64,000 nt of DNA, from assembly GCF_021869535.1 (NCBI RefSeq), contig NW_026262734.1:113785588-113849587 (forward strand), read 5' to 3'. The position numbers and the translations under genes are program-made. Origin of the DNA: Mytilus californianus. Lineage: Eukaryota > Mollusca > Bivalvia > Mytilida > Mytilidae. The notes under the pieces are model-generated. The model ran no database searches and had not been told where the DNA came from. It was given only the letters and a program-made list of their open reading frames with translations. Shown here piece by piece: positions 57,501 through 64,000 of this stretch (positions within the stretch are counted from its first letter, which is position 1; each line of letters starts with the position of its first letter).

Positions 57501-58682
57501 GACAGCTGGCACACTAATGTAATGTTTTGATATATTAGTAATAGTTAGAGGTTTTTGATTGCAAAAAGCAAAATAAATTAGCAAATCTTCTCAAACCAAC
57601 TTATTTCTAAAAGACTATTTCTAGTTCTAGTAAGGCCATGAAGGACAGGGATTGAAAAAAAAACCTTCGTTTTTTTTTTATTAATTCTAACATTTTGTGA
57701 TTCAGAATAGAACATTCACAGATAATAACCTCATGAATAATGTTAATAGTCAAAAATAGATAATGAACTAATTGGCCAGTGATACTACCAACACAAACGT
57801 TTAACAGACCGATGAACGCATTGACTTAAGGAAAAAAGTAGCACATCTCGTTTTCTTCGAGTCCTGTATTTCAATGGATGAAATGAGAGAAAACCAGTTC
57901 TCTGATTGCATATGGTTTTTATATGTTGACTGCTGTACCCCAACTTATGACAATTTTACCTATTATGTCTGTTTGTTTTGTTCACACATTGTTGTCAATA
58001 TAAACGAATTCTATGCGACTGCCATACACGTGGGAGGATTGGCTAGCTTTAAAAGTGAAAGGTTAAGCTTACTTATACCCGGTTTAATCCACCATTTTCT
58101 ACAAGGAAATGCCTGTACCAAGTCAGGAATGTGACAGTTTTTTTATCAATTCGTTAGATGTGTTTGAGCTTTTGATTTTGTCATTTTACAAAGTACTCTC
58201 CGTTTAGAATTTTCCTGCAGTTCGTTTTTTTGTTTGTTATTTTACTTTTTATTAAAAACGTTCCTCAATATTCCTAGTTTCGGAAGATTCACAATCATTC
58301 CAATGTTCTATTTTACGGCTTTATTTGGGACATAAAATCACAAATTTCATAACATATAAATATATTGGTTTCGGAAACATATTTTAATTAAACTGCAACA
58401 TTTCTAATCATCATAATTATGTACTTTGTTTGCCATCCAACCATTCCTCTGTGTCTCTGTCTATATACGACAAGCCGGTATATAAACCAATTCCATCGGT
58501 TGATTTTCTCATTTTCGTTGGCCCCTTGCCAATAAGATATCGAGCAATAGTTGTTTTGCCAGTCCCCTGTTCGCCAGCTAACATTACTCGGGATTCAAAA
58601 TGAGGGTAACTTTCTTCCTCTAGTAAGTGAGTGAACACTTTTGCTGAGCCTTTATCGAGTGCTCTGATTTCAACTGGTAAAC
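42240..58682 (-). CDS. Roc-COR GTPase with two C-terminal death-fold domains (Roco type), eight exons, 5' end missing
   Basis: Eight minus-strand exons join in one frame: 58682-58425, 56926-55361, 52382-52276, 51836-50592, 48616-48583, 45449-45178, 44283-44256, 42541-42240. Every intron is GT-AG and each exon's phase fits the next, giving about 1270 residues. Numbered from 58682, the parts are G1 P-loop GEQGTGKTT (37-45), a long insert with a tandem repeat (145-424), G3 DFGGQD (557-562), G4 THKD (637-640), the COR region (~660-1055), a first death-like domain (~1072-1161) and a second (~1175-1270). Roc-COR is the tandem GTPase/dimerisation unit of Roco proteins; death-fold partners suggest cytoplasmic signalling in immunity or cell death (inference). 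The start exon was not found. Introns hold several transposon pieces. Confidence 0.85.
42858..43060 (+). repeat. PLE-tail repeat in the last intron
   Basis: CTTACCCTTCCGGAGCACAT, TTTTTGGTGGGGTTTGTGTT, GCCATGGCGTTGTCAG and ATCTTTCGTCCCTCTTTTTT. Opposite in orientation to the host gene. The 87-codon frame across it is part of the repeat. Confidence 0.85.
43368..43870. repeat. Direct repeat pair inside the last intron
   Basis: 43368-43440 and 43782-43865 share GGAATCATATGA or GAATCATATGA, CCCAAAAGAAAT and CATAATCCCACACATAT. The copies lie ~410 bp apart in the same orientation. Confidence 0.65.
44256..44283 (-). CDS. Roc-COR gene exon G: 28-bp microexon
   Basis: Bounded by TGCTTTGTACAG (AG at 44285-44284) and TTTG/GTAAGC, a strong donor. 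It adds VMRGAFVDF plus one base. Entry in phase 0 and exit in phase 1 fit exons F and H. Small size limits confidence. Confidence 0.6.
45178..45449 (-). CDS. Roc-COR gene exon F: first death-like domain
   Basis: 272 bp, acceptor CTTTTTCTACAG (AG at 45451-45450), donor TGCAAG/GTAAAT. After a split Val codon it reads TNEDFLSENLSALHLRRLS, LVTHLELPYAEWNDLF, LLKFKALCLCHEQATLTFRK and AVEEGKIQNPHTLCK. The pattern L-x-L-P-x-x-x-W, then a K-x-x-A-L-x-x-C helix and a final helix pair, fits a six-helix death-fold domain (inference from pattern). It would offer a homotypic interaction surface. Confidence 0.8.
45640..45835 (+). repeat. Part of the hammerhead repeat unit, no ribozyme core
   Basis: TTTACAACCACTGGAACG, TATGTTTCGTTCCTTAGAG and ACCAACCCGGAAGTCAGCAC match the left block of the hammerhead repeat seen at 27080-27170. 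No hammerhead core is visible in this fragment. Confidence 0.5.
46780..46892 (-). repeat. Dispersed repeat, inverted copy of 37078-37190
   Basis: CGGCAAGCCTCGCG, CTGTCTTGAGTGCGGAAATA and GCAGTGGTGAAATATAT on the plus strand. Lies in the intron between exons E and F. Confidence 0.7.
47325..47575 (+). mobile_element. Diverged PLE fragment (RT end and tail start)
   Basis: Plus-strand blocks TTTGCGGACGCCATCACGAA, CAAATGTGACCAACTGAACT, GAGCAACACGACAGGTGCTA and GGATCTGCTTCCCCTTTCGG follow the order at 30815-31010. The 95-codon minus frame over it is a shadow. Lies in the E-F intron. Confidence 0.65.
47940..48140 (-). repeat. Short dispersed repeat, GACTTGGTACAG core
   Basis: TAGCTAGCTACGAAACTAGG and TGTCTGTACCAAGTCAG on the plus strand are the reverse of the family core. 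Intronic. Confidence 0.65.
48583..48616 (-). CDS. Roc-COR gene exon E: 34-bp microexon
   Basis: Bounded by TTTTTTAG (AG at 48618-48617) and CCAG/GTAGGA. It adds EMTKKCEITCP plus one base of a split codon. Phase 0 entry and phase 1 exit match exons D and F exactly. It is short, so its support is the splice sites and the phase fit; the two cysteines may belong with CPGH in the preceding exon. Confidence 0.6.
49381..49428 (-). ncRNA. Remnant hammerhead ribozyme motif
   Basis: The minus strand reads GTGTCACTAATGA, ATCTTATGTAGAC and GAATC, so both box 1 and the GAAA box are mutated. Recognisable only by its alignment to the other copies. Lies in the D-E intron. Confidence 0.45.
50592..51836 (-). 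CDS. Roc-COR gene exon D: end of Roc and the COR region
   Basis: 1245 bp, 415 codons, acceptor CACTTTTAG at 51837, donor GAAAAG/GTATTT. It starts SEVEKTREQLFGDVKSMF (last Roc helix), then HLVIEDKIFVNA. The COR-like part follows with QPTWGQNFPKCFIPLELEF, IRPLSDAELKVFLKFQHAIG, THITLLPTYLIDAFKSI and YLVAVMTHLDILVEPKRY. The second half (FYFVASMVQAKDETGYLQSP, IAIAFSSNSATIPPALSFRF) fits the C-terminal COR subdomain that mediates dimerisation in Roco proteins. It is fully open with no damage. The end contains WVCPGHKLDHDKF. Confidence 0.9.
52276..52382 (-). CDS. Roc-COR gene exon C: G4 (THKD)
   Basis: A 107-bp exon bounded by TTTATTACAG (AG at 52384-52383) and TAT/GTGAGT. It completes a split GAT codon from exon B, then reads YLRFWINTIVTYCKG and FPKIMIVFTHKDKLNY. 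THKD occupies the place of the N/T-K-x-D guanine-specificity motif. It was found by looking for the missing G4 between exons B and D; the phase fits on both sides without adjustment. The 439-bp intron to exon D is the shortest in the gene. Confidence 0.85.
52935..53235 (+). repeat. Short dispersed repeat, GACTTGGTACAG family, fullest copy
   Basis: ATTCAAAACGGAAAGTCCC, GAATGGACAACAACTGTCAT, CTGACTTGGTACAGGCATTT, GGTGGATTAAACCTGGTTTT, TAGCTAGCTAAACCTCTGAC, and CAACGATGTGTGAACAAAAC. A 16-base A run precedes it (52911-52922 region). No conserved open frame, so non-autonomous. Lies in the B-C intron. Confidence 0.85.
53275..53525 (-). repeat. Dispersed repeat, inverted copy of 9550-9900
   Basis: GTTGATGTGGTTCATAAATG, GTGTGAGCCAAGGCTCCGTG, GACTTGGATGGAGAGTTGTC and TGGCACTCATACAACATC on the plus strand. 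It directly follows the repeat at 52935-53235. Confidence 0.8.
55212..55354 (-). repeat. PLE-tail repeat starting at the splice donor of exon B
   Basis: On the minus strand TAGTCTTTAGTTTTCTATG starts at 55354, about base 7 of the intron, and continues to GCCATGGCGTTGTCAG and the family's 3' end near 55212. The copy is 5'-truncated and in the sense orientation of the host gene. The donor GTATAA itself is not part of the repeat. Confidence 0.75.
55361..56926 (-). CDS. Roc-COR gene exon B: insert with tandem duplication, and G3
   Basis: Acceptor TTCTTTTCGTTTAG at 56927, donor AGAG/GTATAA at 55361, 1566 bp, 522 codons. It starts FSLADITISRSLRQKSLGL, which continues the Roc domain after the P-loop exon. 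A hydrophilic, probably disordered insert rich in Asp, Glu, Asn, Lys and Ser follows, containing two 140-residue repeats. The end returns to a GTPase sequence, APVIIWDFGGQDIFYSTHQS, with AIYLIVLDGSR as the following strand. The G3 motif is D-x-x-G-Q with all key residues. The insert sits between G1 and G3, where a compact Ras-type domain has only some 40-50 residues. Confidence 0.85.
55914..56753 (-). repeat. Exact-period 420-bp in-frame tandem duplication inside exon B
   Basis: Unit 1 is 56753-56334 and unit 2 is 56333-55914, each 140 codons. Shared landmarks are GVHxDYPHDKS, EPKV, IDKQQ, HSLDEIPIPNV, NEPFIL, EQKG, VPIRNIL and DVDSQHRD. DNA similarity is high along the whole length with no length change, which points to a fairly recent event or homogenisation. 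Differences are spread over both units. Confidence 0.95.
57910..58250 (-). repeat. Short dispersed repeat, GACTTGGTACAG core
   Basis: TGACTGCTGTACCCCAACTT, CCGGTTTAATCCACCATTTT and GCCTGTACCAAGTCAGGAAT on the plus strand, the reverse of the family. Lies in the A-B intron. Confidence 0.8.
58425..58682 (-). CDS. Roc-COR gene exon A: P-loop (G1)
   Basis: Reads LPVEIRALDKGSAKVFTHL, then VMLAGEQGTGKTTIARYLIG with the Walker A lysine, then KSTDGIGLYTGLSYIDRDTE and EWLDGKQ. The acceptor is TTTAAG at 58684-58683; an alternative AG 9 bases further in keeps the frame. The frame upstream is closed by a TAA, so an earlier exon must exist. The donor is AAA/GTACAT after 58425, leaving one base of a split codon. 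Without splicing the frame ends at TAA eight bases later. Confidence 0.8.
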
Positions 58683-59194
58683 CTTAAATCATTAATAAGA
58701 ATACAAGACACCATTCAAATGATTTCAATATGCAAACATAATGCACACATTTATTCACACAAATAGTTTCAAATAAATGGGTTTATAGTTGCTGATAAAT
58801 TTTTTTTCACTTGAAACGACAATTTAAAATTTTGAAAAATACGAGTATGTTTAAAAATACAGTTCGAATGAGAAAAAGCATAATCGCTTACAGGATTAAA
58901 GAAACACTTATTAAAATATATTTATATTGTTCTTGAACCATTATATATAATTTTGAAAAAAAACCAACATTATTTTAAAACAAATCATTAATGATCTAAC
59001 AAATGATAAGACAATAATTTTTTTAAAATAGCTTGGCACTTAAATGTCTTCACGGTGCCAAGAAATATGTCCTTTGCAGGAGAAACTTGGATAAATATTC
59101 ATTTATCAAGTCTAATGCACAATTTCCTAAACTATAAAATGAATAAATTTATCAAAAAGAAATATTTTAAGAACGTTCACTGTTTTTTTTTTTT

Positions 59195-59285
59195 TTTTTT
59201 GTCATGTGACGTTATGTCCCGTGATTTTTTATCCTGTGACTTTTTTCTGGTTTGACTTTTTGTCCTATGACTTTTTGTCTGCTTA
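59195..59285 (-). repeat. Short tandem GTCACAGGACA motif, inverted
   Basis: GTCATGTGAC, ATCCTGTGACTTTTT, GACTTTTTGTCC and GACTTTTTGTCT on the plus strand are the reverse of the motif at 20165-20260. A 20-base T run precedes it (59180-59200). Confidence 0.6.
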
Positions 59286-60689
59286 GAAAAGTTGATTGTG
59301 AAGGTCTTGTTTCTGACAATTTGACATAATCTGTAAACAAGTGCTAATATATGACTAAATGTGCAAGGCTTGAAATGAAGACAACCATTTGTTTGTTCAT
59401 ACACAAGATTGGCTAAATCCTACCAATTATGAAAATAACACTTAATAGATTTGATGACACTGAATCGGTTGTTTGGATTTCACTTAATCCGAAACATCAA
59501 ACCCACACATTTGAATATCAATGTATGTAGATAAATAACATAGAAGAGCAAAAATAGCCAAATTAGAATATGGTCAACTTTGGCTAAGATTGGTTGACCC
59601 TTCGTTTCTTAATAATCTTTTAGTTTATGAACGAAGATTTCAAACAATTATTAAATGAAGGACTGTTAACGGAGCTCTTGATAGTGCAATACAATTAAAA
59701 TGACAATTAATACATTTGTTGTCTCGAAATTCTTTTCTGGGATTGACTTCATCAAAAAAGATTAAACCCCGAAACATTAAAAGCTAAAAATGAGCATTCA
59801 TGACTAAAAGAGGATCTTAAGGATGCATTCTTGTGAGGTTTCAGTCTCGTTGAAATATCATTTGGGAATATTTCCAAAACATGTGATACAAGTAGAAAAT
59901 ATCGATGAATATAAAAAATATTATAATCAAACACAAATCTGTGAAAAAAGTGTGTACTTACAATTAGTAGTTTTTGAGTAATAACATTTTCAAATGTCAT
60001 CAGCCAAAATGTTGAGAAAATAGGTGAGGGTACAAAGAAATGATTTTACCAAAAATGTGTACATGATTTTTAACAAAGAAGTTGAAATAATATGCTTTTT
60101 GTTGTAAAAGATAGAGAAAATCCCAAATTTACAAAATTAAATTCATGGTCAATTTGACACGAAAAAGCAACAAGATATAATAAAACTTTCTAATATTAAC
60201 ACCAACATATAGTTTTTTTTAGTGAACTTTATTCAGATTGGTCAACTCCATCTTTCGTTATAGTATGAAAACAAGTTTAATTTTGTGATTTTTTTCATGA
60301 TAAATGCTTAAAAATGGGTAAACAATTATGAAAAATGGGAAAATCATTAAAAATGGGGTACTTTCAAATTGCCGTAGCAAAATAATAAGTGCACATCTTC
60401 ATCAGTTACTTTCTTACAGTCATATAAGCCCAAAAATCAGGTTATGACAAACAATTTAATTATAGACATTTTTGGCTCCTCAGTGGTGTACATCCTTAAC
60501 AAAATTGACAAATCCATTTAAGACCTTCTTGGGAACCTTTGTTTTTTTTAAATATTTCTGCAATTATTCAACGAAGAATTAAAAACGAGTGTTTTAAACC
60601 ATTTCATAACGAATTCTCAATCACAAACATCTTAAAGCCAAAGTTGTATAAGTACCTTAACATATGAAAAAGTATATAACTGGATATCT

Positions 60690-60965
60690 GTATAAAACAG
60701 GGACGAAAGATACCAGAGGGACATTCAAACTCATAGATCGAAAACAAACTGACAACGCCATGGCCAACAATAAAAAGTCAAACAGACAAATAATAGTACA
60801 GATGACACAACATAGAAAACTAAAGTCTAAGCAACACGAACCCCACCAAAAACTGGGGTGATCTCAGGTGCTCCGGAAGGGTGATCAGATCCTGCTCCAC
60901 ATGTGGCACCCGTCGTGTTGCTTATGTTATTACAAATCCGGTAAATAGTCTAATTCGGTATAATA
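60690..60965 (-). repeat. PLE-tail repeat, minus strand
   Basis: From 60965 down it reads ACCGAATTAGACTATTTACC, GCAACACGACGGGTGCCAC, GGTGCTCCGGAAGG in reverse, and the family's common end GGTATCTTTCGTCCC at about 60700. It keeps more of the 5' side than the other tail copies. The 65-codon plus frame here is a shadow. Confidence 0.85.
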
Positions 60966-60969
60966 TATT

Positions 60970-63900
60970 TGTACGAGTATGCTTCATTTGTCTCATCCTC
61001 GATGAGATGCTATATTTCTTGTCTATCACATAATCGGATCCAAATTAACACTGAAGTATTGCTTGATAAATGGAGCACGATGGAGATGTTTGTTATACTA
61101 AACTGCTTTAATGCTTATATAGCTTATTTGTGTTCGGCTTCAAGGTCTTACTACATAAAGAACATGCTGGTAAAATGTTTTTCCTTGAAGAAATTGTGCA
61201 TCCGAATACTACCAGCTCTTCTTCGTTTCTAGTGATGAGTATTTTATATACACGTTATGTGTGCACATTGATAGTTATCAAACACAGGTAAAATTAAGGT
61301 TTTTTTGGTGACTGAATACGACATATAGAACATTATTTTCTATCAATAGGTTGTTGATGAGGAACTAAATGATTAAGATATAATTGTTCGAGATGAAAGG
61401 TATCCTAACATCCCTGGTACAATTAGTTAATTTTACGTTAATATCTGTATACCCGTAAAACAGGTAAAATGATCCGTGATTAACATTTTTAATTCAGTGT
61501 ATCGAATCTTTCCTCAACTTTTCTTATTTGCTAACCAAGACTTTTCCTATAATATCGTCATCGATATAGACAATTAAGGAAATACAAGCAACCTGATTTA
61601 AAGAAAAAAAGGAAAGTTTTTTTTCGTGTTTGCGAGCGATTTGAATCTTTAAACAACGTATAAGATGCTTATTGATGACAAGTAACTGCTGATTAATAAC
61701 ACATGAAATAGATTGTTTCCTTTTTCAAATCGTGACACTGACAACTGAGTCGTCATTCTCTAAGTGACTGATGCATGCAAAGAAATGAGACTGGTACTGG
61801 AGACTTTTCCAGTCTGTCCTCGTCTTGTGTACCTGCGATATCTTTATAGTTGTGTTCTCGGTATTATTGTTTCGAAAACGGATGTTAGTTTTTTAAATCG
61901 TCAACTGATGCTGTCTTATTGTTTTAAACAGTTTATAAAACTTATGGAACATTTGAAGTTGATTGTTAACGCAAGTATAACAAAACTTACACGGGAACCT
62001 TGATATAGAATTCAAAAGAATGCAGTTTTGTTTTTGCTTTCAGTTTTTACAGGCACATCGTTGTTCTATGACAGTGTCACTTATGTTTTTATTGCCCTTA
62101 AAACCTTGTTCATCACCAAGTTGGATTCGATACTAGTGCAACTAAAGAAGATTACTTAAGGTATATAGATATTGTCATCGCTTGATTTCTGCCAACCGGT
62201 ATTACAACCTATGCTTAAAACGACGTCCTTTTGAAAGTTGGGATGTATACATACGCAGCCATGCCATTTAATATTGGCAGATATGCCACCTTCCTTTCAT
62301 CTTTATGAACTGTAAAAACAACTCTACAGCATGTCTGTTGATGGACAGCTGCAATACACATTCTAAAATTACACATACTCTAATGAAAGGCACATATTTG
62401 CCCTTCATGTTGGCCATCAAGTTTACCAATTATGCCTATTGGATTGCTTGTTAATTTGTGCCTGTACTGGACATGTTCCTGAAATATTGCACGATTATAA
62501 ACAATAATCAATGAATTAATGGGCATCAGTAATAGCCGGACAAACCTTGTTAATATCGTTATGTCATGCAAATTAATGAGCTGGACTTTCATTAAGACTA
62601 TGGATAGATATTTTAAGCAAGTTCACGATGGGGTAGAATTGGCCCTAAGCATTTGATGTTTGTTTTTAATCAGGCCAAACTACTTTAAATGTCACATATA
62701 AATCGTCTTGATGAAGCTATTTAAACAAAATAACTTCTTTTTCGTACATCAAATCAAACATAGCGAAGAAATGACCCCTCAAATATGTTTTAGTCATATT
62801 GTCGATAAGTCGTTACAGTTTTTAGCATAATTTACTTCGGCCACCAATCCTGATCAAGAAAGTATTTGTTTCTAGGGATTCAATATCATCATTTGCAATT
62901 TTTGGCCTCAGAACGTTTTGGATCCTAAGATGCGATCAAGGGTTTCCACAAGCTTTTACCTCCGAAAAATGCACAAAAGCATAGTTTTTTTTACAGTTAA
63001 TCCAATATGTTCTGATTTTGAGGCCTAGAATGTATTTTAAAATAGAGAATTGTCTAACCTTGTAGAAAGGCTTATGGAAAATATCAATTTAAAAACTAAG
63101 TTATGTCCATTTTGATATTTTACGATAAAGTTTGGTTTAAAATGAATATTGTTTACTATAAGCTTGGCTCTAATATTTTGACGTCTATGTTAATTTACCC
63201 TGCATTTCAAAATGTACCTTCACAAGAGAAAAAAAAAAAAAAAAAAATATCATACAATTTAGTCGTAGAAAAATAGTGGACACGATAATCACCGTAAATT
63301 AAGTACAGAAAAAAGTAAGAAACATATCTGAAAACAGTAATTCGAACACGGATGAAATGGTCTGTAAAGCATCAACTAAATTGGACACGGACAGTGAAAT
63401 CAACCAAAATCCTAGACTGTGGAGAAATTCAAAGATACATGATCAAAAAATAACATTCTTTATGGTATGCCTCTCATGATCTATTTATGAATCATTTCTA
63501 GTTAATAGGCAGTACGCAGTAGAGGGGTTGAAATATCTATAGTTTAGCCCTTAGACAGTAACAAATGTGCATGGAAATAGCTGACTAATGTTTTAAAAGT
63601 TACGACCAGTAACCGGAGTCAACCAAAACATGAACTTTTAAAATGTTGGTAGTGGCTTCGCTAGTAATTCAATGTTGAGCTAAAACGGCAGTTTTTACCT
63701 TAGCAACTGATAAAAGTCTGAACAATAAATAACTCAGTCATTTTCAGTCTTTCCGTCTATTTGCAGAATTGTTTATTCCGATTAGTTCAGTACTATTCAA
63801 ATTATTGAGTTTTTGCAATATTCTAGAAAAAAAAGATGGCACTTAATTGTCGGATACGCTACTGAAATGTACTGCTGTCACTAAAAGGTACAATGTCTAA

Positions 63901-64000
63901 ACAGTACTGCGTTTACAACAGAACATATCTCCAATATCAAATTTTAAGATCAAAATGACAGTTTCAGACCAAAACTCATTTACTAATGCTTATAGTCCAT
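60970..64000. other. No supported gene
   Basis: AT-rich. Open frames of 70-87 codons (60969-61232, 61764-62003, 62380-62592) show no recognisable domain and no matching splice structure. A run of about 18 A lies at 63229-63247. The missing 5' exons of the minus-strand Roc-COR gene may lie here or beyond the window, but I could not find them. Confidence 0.5.

Noticed and set aside
59752..60000. Possible 5' coding exon of the Roc-COR gene (ATG then donor ATT/GTAAGT at about 59958)
   Set aside because: It exits in phase 0, while the P-loop exon needs a phase 1 entry; joining them gives a stop within about 20 codons.
60395..60410. CTGATGA on the minus strand near 60400 as a hammerhead box
   Set aside because: No stem II or GAAA box at the right distance.
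1..64000. CRISPR arrays, bacterial operons, ribosome binding sites or defence islands
   Set aside because: Spliced genes, retroelements and repeat types show eukaryotic nuclear DNA; no spaced identical short repeats were seen.

Overview
The window looks like AT-rich invertebrate nuclear DNA, most likely from a bivalve mollusc and probably a mytilid mussel. The grounds are split genes with GT-AG introns, a DIRS-type retroelement, Penelope-like elements (PLEs) with a GIY-YIG endonuclease placed upstream of the reverse transcriptase (RT), many degenerate hammerhead-ribozyme repeats, and several dispersed repeat families that I recognise from mussel sequence. The species call is inference. There are no operons, and most short open frames are shadows of repeats.

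Layout. 1-3181: decayed 3' part of a DIRS-type element (RT, RNase H, tyrosine recombinase, inverted repeats). It abuts a 359-bp tandem array (3181-4935) whose units carry a tRNA-like module on the minus strand. 4996-10673: duplicated anonymous repeats, a PLE 3'-tail and a 25-C tract. 10830-16580: three minus-strand PLE pieces with a degenerate hammerhead between two of them. 16.9-23 kb: almost empty. 23074-24099: one intact single-exon G-protein-coupled receptor on the minus strand. 24.4-27.2 kb: dispersed repeats, including two same-strand hammerhead motifs 501 bp apart. 29.4-31.2 kb: a decayed plus-strand PLE. 31.2-41 kb: mostly empty, with a palindrome, a 62-bp minisatellite and another PLE fragment.

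The main gene occupies 42240-58682 on the minus strand. I assembled eight exons whose splice sites and phases all agree. They encode the C-terminal ~1270 residues of a Roc-COR GTPase with two C-terminal death-fold-like domains. The Roc domain is split across three exons: the P-loop (58425-58682), G3 (55361-56926) and G4 (52276-52382). A hydrophilic insert of about 460 residues, containing an exact 420-bp in-frame tandem duplication, lies between G1 and G3. The 5' end of the gene was not found.

How the parts relate. The receptor and the Roc-COR-death gene are the only two convincing host genes. The second has the layout of a nucleotide-switch signalling scaffold that would recruit partners through its death-fold domains (inference). 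The rest is retroelement debris, several pieces of which lie in its introns; one PLE tail begins at about intron base 7 after a splice donor.
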